The position numbers and the translations under genes are program-made. Under the pieces are notes generated by a model. That model saw only the letters and a program-made list of their open reading frames with translations, did no database searches and was not told the DNA's origin. A DNA stretch of 64,000 nt from Palsa-504 sp963835775 (GTDB lineage: Bacteria; Actinomycetota; Actinomycetes; Streptosporangiales; Streptosporangiaceae), in assembly GCA_963835775.1 (NCBI GenBank), contig CAWIHB010000004.1, positions 682,001 through 746,000 of the forward strand. Direction: 5' to 3'. Numbering within the stretch: the first letter of the stretch is position 1; each line of letters opens with the position of its first letter. Shown here piece after piece: positions 1-11,389 of this stretch.

Positions 1-3127
<3,127 letters not shown>

Positions 3128-3362
3128 CAAGTGCTCCCATCACCCGTGCCGGCGCTGAGCAGATGCGTTCGGCACCGTTGTGCGATCTATTCCGATGGTA
3201 GACCGGAGCTCACTATCATGGGCCGAACGGAGTTTTGCAGCCGGGCTAAGCCTCGAAATCCCCGCCCGCGATGGTGGCGCCGGCCTCGACAGGCGCGGCT
3301 TTTGATGGGATTCATGACGTTCAGGGGTCTTGCGGACCGCCGTCATAGTGTGGGGGAGACGG
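3128..3362. promoter_or_regulatory. Divergent promoter region between kinase and phosphatase genes
   Basis: This 235-bp gap separates two divergently transcribed signalling genes, so it must carry both promoters. I cannot assign firm -35/-10 boxes; a TATCAT near 3212 is only a weak candidate. A ribosome binding site GGGGGAG lies just before the phosphatase GTG at 3363, and GGGAG lies before the kinase GTG. Confidence 0.4.
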
Positions 3363-5783
3363 GTGATCGTGGCCGACAGCACTGACGACCTGCGGCGGCT
3401 GGCCGCCGTCATCGATCGCCAGCGCCGCGAGCTCGACCGCATCCGCGCGGCGGCGCCCGGCGAGTTGGTCGTCGCGATGGCCAGGGGCGCGCTGATGGAG
3501 CGGCTCGGCCTGTCCTCAGCCGAAGCCGCCAGTCAGCTGGCTGAGCTGTCCGCCGCCACCGGCATCCCGCTGGCTGAGATGGCCGCCGCGGTCCTGTCAC
3601 CGGAGTCCGTCACCGGCGGCGGGGGGCCAGACGCCCCCGGCGCGGCGGACGGGCTGGCCGGTGCCGGCGTGCCGGGCTCGGCTCGCGGGGCCACGGGGCG
3701 CGGCCTGCTCATGGCCGAGGCCGCGGCCGAGCTGGCCGCTGACGGCGCGGAACTGGCCAGCACCCTGGCCGGGCAGGTACTGAACCCGCTCGGCGCGGTG
3801 ACGGTCGTGTTGTGGCTGCTGGAAGCCGACGGTGCGCTGAGCATGCTCGGTGCGGTCGGCCTATCGAGCGGCGAGGCCAGCCGCTGGCGGCACATCCCGC
3901 CGCAGCTGGACGGGCCGGTTCAGCGCGTGGCCCGCGGCAGCGCCGATCTGTGGTGGCCCGCGGGGCCGCCCGAGGGCGACCGCGCGCCGGTCACCGGACA
4001 GCCCGGCGGGGCCCGGGCCGTCCTCGCGCTGCGCGAGCGCAACGGCGAGCTGCGCGGCGTGCTGGAGGCCAGCTGGCCGGGCCCCGTCGCCGAGTTCGGC
4101 CCCGACGTCCGCCCGCGGCTGTCCGCCCTGGCCGCGGGCTGCACGCCGGTGATCAGCGCCCGCCTGGCCCACGGCAACCTGGCCGCCGCCCAGCCCAAGG
4201 CCGCCGTCTACACCTTGCTCGACAGCCTGGCCGATTCGGTGCTGGTCGCCCAGGCCATCAGGGATGACGCCGGACGGGTGGCCGACTTCAGCATCGAGCA
4301 CGCCAGCCCGGGCTTCCGCGATCCGGCCGGCCGGACCGCCGCGGACCTGGCCCGGCTGACCCTGCTGGAGGCCTATCCGGCCAGCGTGTCCGGCCCGGGC
4401 CTGTTCGCCAGGGCCCGGCAGGTACTGGCCGATGGCGTACCCCAGCACGTGCCCGAACCGCTCGGCGAGTTCGGTTCCGCGGCCGACACCGATCAGCCCC
4501 CGCTGGCCGATCTGCGCGTGGCTAGGTTCTTCGACGGCGTGATCTGCACCTGGCACGCCGAGGACCCGGCGGGTTCTGGGGTCCGGTTGGCCGCGCTGCC
4601 CGACCACGCCCAGCGGCTCGGCCGCCTCGGCGGCTGGGAGGAAAACCTCGTCACCGGGGTGGTGCGCTGGACCGATTCGGCCTTCGAGCTATTCGGCCTG
4701 CGGCCCAGCCCGGGTGCGGAGATCCCGCTGGCGGACCTGCACAGCTACGTGATGGCGGCCGACAAGCCGGTGGTGAAGCGGTTCCGCCAGCGGCTGCCCG
4801 AGGGGCGGGAGGCGGCTACCGCGGCCTTCCGCGTGGTCCACCCCGAGGACCGCAGCATCCGCCAGATCCGGGTCTTCGCCGAGCCGGTCACCGATGCGGC
4901 CGGCACCGTGGTCGCGCTGCGCGGAGCCTTCCAGGACATCTCGGCGCACTACCACACGCAGGTCGCGCTGGCCGCGACCCGTGACCAGCTGGCCGACTCC
5001 GAGCAGCGGGTCGCCGAGGAGCACCTGCTCGCGCTGCGCCTGCAGCAGGCCATCATGCCGCCGGACGAAGTGCCGGTGGAGGCGGCCGGGATCGACGTGG
5101 CCGTGCGCTACCGGCCGGTCGGCGAGGGACACCTGGTCGGCGGCGACTGGTACGACACGCTGCTGCTTCCTGACCACGACGTGCTCTTGGTGGTGGGCGA
5201 CGTGGCCGGGCACGGCATCGACGCGGTGACCGGCATGGTCGCGGCCCGCAATTCGCTGCGCGGCCTGGCCATCACCGGGGCCGGCCCGGCCGAGCTGCTC
5301 CGCCTGCTCAACGGCGTGATGTGCCATCTCACCTCGGGAGTGGTCGGGACCGTGGTGTGCGGGCTGTACAACCCCGAGACCCGCGTGCTGCGCTGGGCCC
5401 GGGCCGGCCACCTGCCGCCGGTCCTGATGCGCGGCGGCGCGGCCTGGGCGCTTCCGCTGCCCGGCGGCGTGCTGCTCGGCATGGACCCGGACGCCGATTA
5501 CGAGGAAGCCACCCAGTCGCTCGAGCCCGGCGACTCCCTGCTGCTGTTCACCGACGGGCTGATCGAGCAGCGCGGGGAGTCCATCGAGGACGTGCTGGGG
5601 GATTTCGTCGCCGCTCTGCCCGCCGGGTCGGGCGAGCTGGCCGCGGCCACCCAGGCCGACCACATCATGGCCAGCGCGACCTCAGACACCGGCGACGACG
5701 CCTGCCTGGTCGTGGTCCGCATCGGCGCAGACCTCGGCGCAGACCTCAGCGCGGATCCTCCCGCGGCGCGTGCCGCACGCTGA
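3363..5783 (+). CDS. ANTAR/GAF/PAS SpoIIE-type PP2C phosphatase
   Basis: Multidomain PP2C (SpoIIE/RsbU) phosphatase of 806 residues. The N-terminus has an ANTAR-like helical domain (about residues 5-75, with the QLAELSAATG segment). Next come a GAF-like region (about 115-265), a PAS-like region and a second PAS domain starting at LGGWEEN (about 422). The catalytic domain runs from about 545 to 785 and carries metal-binding acidic motifs in GGDWYD (about 593), VVGDVAGHG (about 611), FTDGLIE (about 727) and GDDACLVV (about 777). Such enzymes dephosphorylate STAS anti-sigma antagonists, and a STAS protein and HATPase anti-sigma factor lie 2 kb downstream. I chose GTG 3363 because GGGGGAG sits at the right distance; an upstream TTG at 3330 is in frame but lacks this. 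Confidence 0.92.
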   Translation: MIVADSTDDLRRLAAVIDRQRRELDRIRAAAPGELVVAMARGALMERLGLSSAEAASQLAELSAATGIPLAEMAAAVLSPESVTGGGGPDAPGAADGLAGAGVPGSARGATGRGLLMAEAAAELAADGAELASTLAGQVLNPLGAVTVVLWLLEADGALSMLGAVGLSSGEASRWRHIPPQLDGPVQRVARGSADLWWPAGPPEGDRAPVTGQPGGARAVLALRERNGELRGVLEASWPGPVAEFGPDVRPRLSALAAGCTPVISARLAHGNLAAAQPKAAVYTLLDSLADSVLVAQAIRDDAGRVADFSIEHASPGFRDPAGRTAADLARLTLLEAYPASVSGPGLFARARQVLADGVPQHVPEPLGEFGSAADTDQPPLADLRVARFFDGVICTWHAEDPAGSGVRLAALPDHAQRLGRLGGWEENLVTGVVRWTDSAFELFGLRPSPGAEIPLADLHSYVMAADKPVVKRFRQRLPEGREAATAAFRVVHPEDRSIRQIRVFAEPVTDAAGTVVALRGAFQDISAHYHTQVALAATRDQLADSEQRVAEEHLLALRLQQAIMPPDEVPVEAAGIDVAVRYRPVGEGHLVGGDWYDTLLLPDHDVLLVVGDVAGHGIDAVTGMVAARNSLRGLAITGAGPAELLRLLNGVMCHLTSGVVGTVVCGLYNPETRVLRWARAGHLPPVLMRGGAAWALPLPGGVLLGMDPDADYEEATQSLEPGDSLLLFTDGLIEQRGESIEDVLGDFVAALPAGSGELAAATQADHIMASATSDTGDDACLVVVRIGADLGADLSADPPAARAAR

Positions 5784-5962
5784 CCCAGTGCTCGGTGGTG
5801 AAGTCCTCGACCGCGCGGGCGGCCAGGCCGCCGAAGGCGGTGCCGGCGTCATCGTGCGGCGGAGCCCTCGTACCTGGCCATAATCTCAGCGACTACCCTG
5901 CCTGACCGCAGCTACACACACCGTCAAACCGTTCGGCCAGGACGTTAGATCCCGCCCAAACT

Positions 5963-5997
5963 CCGGGCCCGGGAGGCGAGATGCTTCCCGGGCCCGG
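5963..5997 (-). terminator. Terminator hairpin behind the glycosyltransferase gene
   Basis: Arms CCGGGCCCGGGA (5963-5974) and TCCCGGGCCCGG (5986-5997) form a perfect 12-bp stem with an 11-nt loop in the gap between the convergent phosphatase and glycosyltransferase genes. No long T-run follows, so it is a GC-rich terminator of the usual actinobacterial kind. The rest of 5784-6012 shows no convincing gene. Confidence 0.6.
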
Positions 5998-6012
5998 TGG
6001 CTGAGCCGTTCG

Positions 6013-7211
6013 TTACGCGGCCAGGGCCGCTGCCTTGTCGTAGACCGCGAGCGTTTCCCCGGCGATCCGGTCCCACGAGTACCGGGACCTGACCCGGTCG
6101 GCCGCCGCGACGCCGTACGCCTCGAGCAGCATCGGGTGCGCGAGCAGCTGCCGGATCCGCTGGGCCAGCAGGGCCGGCCCGGCCGGCCCGGCGGGATCAG
6201 GATGCCGGTCGTCCCGTCCACCACGGCGTCCGCGTGACCGCCCACCGGAGGCGCGATGACCGGGGTGCCGCACGCCATGGCCTGCAGCGACGTAGTGCCG
6301 GACGGCTCGTACTGGCAGGTGGAAAGGACCAGGTCGGCCGACCGCAGCAGGGCGGGCATCGCGTGGTGCTCGACCTTGCCGGTGAAAATCACCCGGTCGG
6401 AGACGCCCAGCGAGCCGGCGAAGCCGGCCAGGCCGCGGTAGGCGGCGTCGCCGGGCAGTTCGGCGCGGTCCGGGCCGCCGACCACCAGCAGCTCGGCGCC
6501 GGGCACCTTGGTCAGCGCCCGCAGCAGCGTTTCCAGGGCCGCGCGCTGCCTCAGGTCGGCGGCGGTCAGCAGGCGCGGCCTGCCGTTCCGCTCCGCCACC
6601 GGGCCCTCGGGCGTGAACATGTCGGTGTCGACGCCCCACGGGATGACCCTGATCGAGGAGCGGTGCACGCCCAGGCTGGCCAGTTCCGGCACCTCGGCGG
6701 AATGGGTGGCGACCACCGCGGTGGCGCTGCGGCCGATGGCGGGCTCGAGCCGGATCCGCGCCGCGGCCGAGTCGTCGGCCCGCACCCGGTCGCGCCGTTC
6801 GGTGACGCCGAGCGAGCTGAATTCCTGCACGACCGGTATGCCCTGGTCGCGAGCGGCGGCCAGGGCGGCCAGGCCGCTGGTCCAGCGCAGCGCGTGCACG
6901 ACGTCGGGGCGGTCCTGCTCCCAGCAGCTGCGCAGCGGGCCGCTGAACGCCGGGACCCGCTCGAGCAGGCCGGCGTCGCCGCCGTCGGCGGGGACGGGAC
7001 CGGCGTTAATGTGCTCGACCCGGACGCCGTCGCGCAGTTCGGCCCGGTCGGGCAGGTCAGGCTGGTGCTTCTGGGCGTAGACGGTGACCTGGTGACCCTG
7101 GCCGGCCAGGCGCCGGGTGAGCTCGGAAAGTCCGATGTCGTCGCTGTCCGGGCCGGAGCCGACCCGCGGGTGCAGGGGAGTCGCGTTCTGGGCGACAAGG
7201 GCGATCTTCAT
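6013..7211 (-). pseudogene. GT4-type glycosyltransferase, frameshifted near its C-terminus
   Basis: GT-B fold family 4 glycosyltransferase, about 400 residues when repaired. The start is ATG 7211 (MKIALVAQNATPLHP) with a perfect AGGAGG seven bases upstream. Visible signatures are the N-terminal substrate lobe, the hinge IRVIPWGVDTDMFTP, and the C-terminal nucleotide-sugar lobe with YEPSGTTSLQAMACGTPVIA, which includes the conserved E-x7-E region. After GILIPPG the frame breaks near 6175-6195, inside an alternating GGCCGGCCC run. A one-base gain there would restore the expected end (ALLAQRIRQLLAHPMLLEAY to KAAALAA, stop at 6013). Without it the protein runs on to 5886 with an unrelated arginine/serine-rich tail. 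Real mutation or assembly error cannot be told apart. The acceptor substrate is unknown. Confidence 0.82.
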
Positions 7212-7416
7212 AAAGGAGCCTCCTGGCTGACGAAACTCTGTCACGGTGTCGCCAGCGGGAGATGAAAAAGTGGTGCCTCATCCAGGCGCTCCGCGAAAAC
7301 ACCGTGTCGCGTTGAGCGTGCCTGCGTCGTAGGCACCACTGGGGAGAAGCTTATCCCATCTTGACCGTTCGCAAACACGCGAACCGCCGATCGGCTTTCC
7401 GCAGGTTGAGGGGCGT

Positions 7417-7866
7417 TCAGCCCGAGGCGGCCTCGGCCACGCTGTCGAAGACGGGGATCAGCCGGTCAGCGGTGGTCAGCCGCAGGATCTTGGCCACCGC
7501 CGCCTGCGGCGACACCAGGGCCAGCACCCCGCCCTGCCGGTCCAGCGACCGGTTCACCCGCAGCAGCGCGTGCAGCGCCGAGGAATCCATGAAGCGCAGG
7601 CCGGACATGTCGATGATCAGCGTCCGCGGCTGCTGGGCGACCTCTTCTTCCAGCAGGCGGCGCAATTCGTCGGTATTCGTGACGTCGGCCTCGCCGGTGA
7701 TTTCCACCAGCGTGTAAGGCTCGCCGGCGGACTCCCGGGCCGTCACAGAGACCGTCAGCAGATCCACGCACTTGTTGTACCACACGGCGGATTCCAGCGG
7801 GATAGTCCTCACCTGGCCGGGAGCAGGCTGAAAGCCGACTGTTACCGGCGCGCGACGCAATTGCAT
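7417..7866 (-). CDS. STAS-domain anti-sigma factor antagonist
   Basis: SpoIIAA/RsbV-like protein with a STAS fold (about residues 38-145). The signature LIIDMSGLRFMDSSAL carries the serine pair (Ser95/Ser96) that anti-sigma kinases phosphorylate and SpoIIE-type phosphatases reset. The ATG at 7866 overlaps the stop of the HATPase gene (TGATG), which favours translational coupling and a 149-residue product; a GTG at 7767 would give a core-only 116-residue form. The neighbouring kinase-type anti-sigma gene and the PP2C phosphatase complete a classical partner-switching set. The target sigma factor is not in the window. Confidence 0.9.
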   Translation of the reverse strand: MQLRRAPVTVGFQPAPGQVRTIPLESAVWYNKCVDLLTVSVTARESAGEPYTLVEITGEADVTNTDELRRLLEEEVAQQPRTLIIDMSGLRFMDSSALHALLRVNRSLDRQGGVLALVSPQAAVAKILRLTTADRLIPVFDSVAEAASG

Positions 7867-8375
7867 CAGCGGGCCAGGCGGCCAGGCAGTTTCATGTGCA
7901 GGCGGATGGTCGTGCCGGTCTCGCCTGAGCGCATTTCCACCTGATCGCAGACCTGGTAGACGATCCAGAGCCCGTGCCCACCCATGGCGTCGAGTGACGG
8001 CCTGCGGTGTCCCGCCAGCGGATCGGAGATCAGGCCGTCATCTTCCACCTGGCAGACGATCTCCTCGGTGTCGTACCAGATCTTCAGTGCCCCGGGAGAC
8101 TTGGCGTGGCGGATGGTGTTGGCCGCGACCTCACTGACCGCCAGCACCAGGTCGGCCGCGCGCGGCTCAGCCAGCCCTGCTTCCCTGGCGTAGCGGTACA
8201 CCACGGCGCGGATCGCGGCCAGGTCGGTGGTGTAGGTGTAAGACATGGCACCCGGCGCCGGGGACGGCAGCGGGCCGCCGGTGCCCGGCCGAGGGGACGG
8301 CGGGCCGGCGAGCGCTTCTTGTGCCGCGTCTTGAGCCACCGGTACGCGCTGCGCGGACTTTGCGTCCCAGGACAT
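7866..8375 (-). CDS. HATPase-type anti-sigma regulatory factor (RsbW-like)
   Basis: Serine-kinase/anti-sigma ATPase of the SpoIIAB/RsbW type, about 169 residues from ATG 8375 (MSWDAKSAQ). The GHKL fold shows the N-box in VLAVSEVAANTIRHA, the G1 box in VEDDGLISDP and the G2 motif in MGGHGLWIVYQVCD. The first 40 residues are low-complexity Pro/Gly-rich, so a later start at MSYTYTTD (about 8246) is also possible. The gene is coupled to the downstream STAS gene by an overlapping TGATG. It would bind a sigma factor when the antagonist is phosphorylated and release it after dephosphorylation. Confidence 0.88.
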   Translation of the reverse strand: MSWDAKSAQRVPVAQDAAQEALAGPPSPRPGTGGPLPSPAPGAMSYTYTTDLAAIRAVVYRYAREAGLAEPRAADLVLAVSEVAANTIRHAKSPGALKIWYDTEEIVCQVEDDGLISDPLAGHRRPSLDAMGGHGLWIVYQVCDQVEMRSGETGTTIRLHMKLPGRLAR

Positions 8376-8562
8376 CAGAAGCAACGATACACCAGGGGCG
8401 GAAAAGGGCACCGGGAATGGCGGCGGTGTGGCCCGCTGGCAAATAGGTGCCATATCGGACCTGGCTCGCACGTGTATCTGCCGTGCGCGGGGTAGACGAA
8501 AGGGCGACTTGCGTCCACCGCTCTCCGGAATCAGCGGAGCTGCCCGTCTTTGGGAGGTAAAT

Positions 8563-8760
8563 ATGCGAGTCGGAGGGGTCGTCCTGCTGATATGGCTGGT
8601 CATCGGGGCCATAGCCGCCGGGCAGCGAGGTTATTACGGCTCGTCGTCCACGAGTTGCGCCCATGCCGGAACGATTGTCGCCACCGTAGCGGCCGGTCCG
8701 CTCAATTACGTGGGCGTGAACCCGAAGGTCTCGTGCCATATGCCATCTCCGAGCAGCTGA
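8563..8760 (+). CDS. 65-aa membrane protein, paralogue A
   Basis: Small protein of unknown function with one N-terminal membrane helix (VGGVVLLIWLVIGAIAAG) followed by a conserved GQRGYY block, a Cys, a second hydrophobic stretch VATVAAGPLNYVGVNP and a C-terminal Cys. Start ATG 8563 follows GGGAGG at seven bases. An equally long paralogue lies at 14675-14872; the GQRGY, AAGPLNYVG and NP-x2-SC blocks are shared. I recognise this as a recurrent actinobacterial type but know no function. A weak CCCCGGG/CCCGGGG hairpin sits just after the stop (8762-8787). Confidence 0.75.
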   Translation: MRVGGVVLLIWLVIGAIAAGQRGYYGSSSTSCAHAGTIVATVAAGPLNYVGVNPKVSCHMPSPSS

Positions 8761-9050
8761 GCCCCGGGCCAGCCGTCATTCCCGGGGGGGAGAAGCGACG
8801 CAAGCCGGCGATGCCGCCTGAAGCCTCCTTTCGGGAACTAATCGGCTACCCGGGCCCGGCCGGGCCAAACCCCGCCGCCCTGACCGTCTGGCCATCGCTG
8901 TTTTTTATGCCGAACGGGCCGTGGTGCCACGACCCGGAAACGGCGACGGGCCGGGGCAATCTGGGCCGTGGCTGGGCGCCCGTCCCGAACTTGCGGGGAG
9001 CTTGCTTTCAGGAAAGCTGAGCACGGCCGGGCCGTGCTTATCGTGGGTAT
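8761..9050. other. Intergenic region with a dispersed T-tract motif
   Basis: About 290 bp without a recognisable gene. It carries a GC hairpin (8762-8787), the T-tract motif TTTTTTATGCCGAACGGG (8901-8918) that recurs elsewhere in the window, and an inverted repeat just before the next gene. Confidence 0.6.
9020..9038. promoter_or_regulatory. Candidate operator upstream of the PhyH-like gene
   Basis: Perfect inverted repeat AGCACGGCC-G-GGCCGTGCT ending 12 bp before the GTG start at 9051. Its position fits an operator or a 5' leader hairpin covering the translation start region; no regulator can be assigned. Confidence 0.4.
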
Positions 9051-9953
9051 GTGGACGAGCTGGCCGACTCCGCGGCGCTGGTGAACGACCCGGCCGGATT
9101 GCGCGGGCGCCTGGCCGATCAGGGGTACCTGTTCTTCAGCGGACTGCTGCCCGCTGCCGAGGTCCGCACGGCCGGGCTGGCCGTCGCCGGTCGGCTGCGG
9201 GACGGCGGCTGGATGGACGACCGGGGCATTCCGTCGATCGAGCCGCGCGCGGTGAACTCGGTGGACGGGCTGCGTGACCCGGCCTTCCTGGCCGCCATGA
9301 TGAGCGCCGCGTTCCACCGCATCGCCTACCTCCCGGCGCTGCGCAACGTGGTCCGCGGCGTCCTGGGGCCGGAGGCGTTCTGCTATCCGGCGAAGGTCCT
9401 GCGTGCGGTCTATCCCGAGCGGCCGCAGGCCCGTCCGCGCGGCCGCTACATCCACTATGACTACGGGGTGGGCGGCGTACAGGACATGCTGACCACCTGG
9501 ATCCCGCTGATGGAGATCCCGCCCCGGATCGGCGGCCTGGCCGTCAAGCCCGGCGGCCACCTCGGGCCGCCCCGTCCGCCGCGCCCGCTCAGCCGGTTCG
9601 AGCCCGGCTGGGCGACGACCAGCTACGAGCCGGGCGACGTGATCATCTTTCACTGCCTCACGCCGCATGCCGCCTTGCCGAACACCGGCTCGGTGCTGCG
9701 GGTTTCCGGTGACTTCCGCTGGCAGCGAGCCGACCAGCCCGCGCCGGCCGAGCTGATCCTGGGCCCGAACGGGCGCCCGCCCGAGCTGTTCAGCCGCCTG
9801 TTCCGGCACGAGCCGTGGTGGGAACCGGTTCCCCCCGGGCTCGTCCTGCGCCCCCGGATCCAGATGGCTGAAGTACCGCCAGGACCCTCACGGCTGGTCC
9901 CCGTGCACCCGGGCTGGCGGCGCTGGCGCCCGCCGCCCGCGGCCGTGCACTGA
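9051..9953 (+). CDS. Phytanoyl-CoA dioxygenase (PhyH)-like Fe(II)/2-oxoglutarate oxygenase
   Basis: Cupin-fold non-heme iron oxygenase of 300 residues. The iron triad is visible: His-x-Asp in GRYIHYDYG (His about 134, Asp about 136) and the distal His in FHCLTPHAALPN (about 205-207). An Arg that would bind 2-oxoglutarate follows in VLRVSGDFRW. Length and order match the PhyH family. The start GTG 9051 is preceded by an inverted repeat rather than a strong Shine-Dalgarno site. The substrate is unknown; family members hydroxylate acyl-CoAs, amino acids or natural products. It stands alone, with no biosynthetic neighbours. Confidence 0.85.
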   Translation: MDELADSAALVNDPAGLRGRLADQGYLFFSGLLPAAEVRTAGLAVAGRLRDGGWMDDRGIPSIEPRAVNSVDGLRDPAFLAAMMSAAFHRIAYLPALRNVVRGVLGPEAFCYPAKVLRAVYPERPQARPRGRYIHYDYGVGGVQDMLTTWIPLMEIPPRIGGLAVKPGGHLGPPRPPRPLSRFEPGWATTSYEPGDVIIFHCLTPHAALPNTGSVLRVSGDFRWQRADQPAPAELILGPNGRPPELFSRLFRHEPWWEPVPPGLVLRPRIQMAEVPPGPSRLVPVHPGWRRWRPPPAAVH

Positions 9954-10256
9954 CCGCCGGCTACTTGACGCCGCGGGCGATGTTGCTTGCGGTCCGCACG
10001 GTGACGCCGTGAGGGTCACCGGCAACGCCGGGCGCCACCACGGGTGAATTCCCGGCGCCTTGTTAATCGTGCTCGCTCAAATAGGCGGCCCGCCCCTCAT
10101 GCGCAGGTCAGCTAGTGCCCGGCGGCCGGCGCACGGGGATGAGTGCGGATCTCGCCCGCACGGCCGGCGGCGCGCGGCAATACCCGATTCGTGATCTTCG
10201 CGTATCCGCAAGTGATACCGGCGCGCCGGAAATACTCAGGTCAGGGCAGAATAGAA
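9954..10256. other. Intergenic region without a recognisable gene
   Basis: No gene can be supported here. A short minus-strand reading frame ending at 9961 (VTVRTASNIARGVK then stop) looks like the C-terminal end of a lost gene, but only about 28 codons are open. Overlapping open frames at 10108-10699 have no family resemblance. Confidence 0.5.
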
Positions 10257-10292
10257 CAAGACCCCCTCCACGTATGAGATGGAGGGGGCCTT
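10257..10292 (-). terminator. Strong hairpin, probable terminator
   Basis: Arms CCCCCTCCA (10262-10270) and TGGAGGGGG (10280-10288) pair perfectly around a 9-nt loop and are extended by AAG/CTT past one mismatch. Read on the minus strand it is followed by a T-rich tail (TCTTGTTCTATT), so it could end transcription coming from the peroxiredoxin side. Confidence 0.6.
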
Positions 10293-10515
10293 GCCTGGTC
10301 TCGCCGCACCAATCCAGCCAGTCACCTGGCCTTCCCGGCACCGCAGGACCGCCCGCCAGTGCCGTGCACCCGTGCGATCAGCCAGTCACCCGGCCTCTCT
10401 CACGTCCCCCGGAGTCGCCCCTGAGGTGGTGCCCGTTTCCGACGGTGAAAGTATTTCTACTGCTTCAGCGCCAGCTGCGCAAGGGTTTACCGCGCAGTCA
10501 TTCCGGATTTCTTTG

Positions 10516-10598
10516 CTATCCACATTCTGTCCACAGAACGCGTCCGGTTATTCGCAGTCGGCAGCGGTTATCCACCGGTTCTTCACAACTCTTCCACA
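10516..10598 (+). other. Phased array of six DnaA-box-like 9-mers
   Basis: Six sites resembling the actinobacterial DnaA box (TTGTCCACA/TTATCCACA) lie in the same orientation: CTATCCACA (10516), CTGTCCACA (10527), TTATTCGCA (10548), TTATCCACC (10568), TTCTTCACA (10579) and TCTTCCACA (10590). Three match all but one base; the others have two mismatches. Start-to-start distances are 11, 21, 20, 11 and 11 bp, i.e. one or two helical turns. The array lies downstream of the peroxiredoxin gene, far from any dnaA or dnaN gene in view, with a short AT-rich stretch at 10635-10655. Confidence 0.55.
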
Positions 10599-10667
10599 CC
10601 TCACGTGCGGTGTCGGAGAGAATACTCCGGCTGATGTCGCTATATGTAATTGGCGCATTCCCGATCG

Positions 10668-11144
10668 TCAGCCCGCCTGCTCGGCCTGCAGCCGCTTGAC
10701 CACCTCGAGCGCGTCGCTGACGTGCTGGCCGATGTTGGTCATCGAGTTGAAGACGTGCTGGACCGTTCCCTGCCGGTCGATGACGTACGTGACCCGGCCG
10801 GGGATCAGGCCGAGTGCCGTCGGTACCCCGTAGCTCTTGCGGAGCTGGCCGCCGTTATCGCTGACGAGGGTGAACGGCAGCTTGTGCTGGCTGGCGAAGG
10901 AGGCGTGCTTGTCCGTCGAGTCCGAGCTGACCCCGATCACGTCGGCGCCCGCCTCGGTGAAGGTCTCGTAGCTGTCGCGGAAGGCACAGGCCTCGGCGGT
11001 GCAGCCGCTGGTGTTGTCCTTGGGGTAGAAGTACAGCACGATCACCCGCTCGCCGAGCCGGTCGTACAGCCGGACCTGCTCACCGGACTGCGAGGGGAGG
11101 GTGAAGTCGGGCGCCTGGTCGCCCACCTGGATGCCGCGTGCCAT
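10668..11144 (-). CDS. bcp: Peroxiredoxin, Bcp/PrxQ type
   Basis: Thioredoxin-fold thiol peroxidase of 158 residues that reduces hydrogen and organic peroxides. The active site PKDNTSGCTAEACAF holds the peroxidatic Cys48 and, five residues on, the resolving Cys53, as in atypical two-Cys PrxQ enzymes. The N-terminal GDQAPDFTLPS and the later GVSSDSTDKHASF fit the family over its whole length. ATG 11144 (MARGIQVG) is the family-typical start; an upstream frame to 11180 adds 12 basic residues without homology. Its 3' flank holds the DnaA-box-like array. Confidence 0.93.
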   Translation of the reverse strand: MARGIQVGDQAPDFTLPSQSGEQVRLYDRLGERVIVLYFYPKDNTSGCTAEACAFRDSYETFTEAGADVIGVSSDSTDKHASFASQHKLPFTLVSDNGGQLRKSYGVPTALGLIPGRVTYVIDRQGTVQHVFNSMTNIGQHVSDALEVVKRLQAEQAG

Positions 11145-11228
11145 GCGCTGCCTGCCCTTCTGGGATCTGTCCGGAATCACCGTCCCGGGCCAAGATGACC
11201 CTAGCCCCAGAGCCCGGCGCCGAAGAAG

Positions 11229-11389
11229 ATGCCCCCATGGCGTACCTCATCACCTGGGTGCGGATGTCGCTGTTCTTCGCGCCCGTCGCCAACATGGTGC
11301 TCGGCTCGGTCCGCCGGGACCAGGAGGGCATCGCCTCCGGCGCGAACAACGCCATCCGGGAGCTTGGCGGCGTGTTCGGGATCGCCGTG
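11229..11389 (+). pseudogene. Fragment of a DHA2-type MFS drug transporter
   Basis: About 53 codons match only the late part of 14-TM (DHA2) exporters: MSLFFAPVANMVLGSVRR followed by GIASGANNAIRELGGVFGIAV. Both the N-terminal helices and the last helices are absent. At 11385-11389 the similarity stops and antisense crotonase sequence begins, so the fragment marks a deletion or inversion junction. Confidence 0.7.

Noticed and set aside
6170..6200. Programmed ribosomal frameshift in the glycosyltransferase gene
   Set aside because: No slippery heptamer or downstream pseudoknot is seen; a simple indel in a GC run explains it better.
10257..10292. tRNA or 6C-type small RNA
   Set aside because: Only one long hairpin is present; there is no cloverleaf, no CCA-end context and the C-run is in the stem, not in a loop.
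10516..10598. A full chromosomal oriC
   Set aside because: Actinobacterial oriC lies between dnaA and dnaN and has many more boxes; neither gene is here. Kept only as a DnaA-box cluster.
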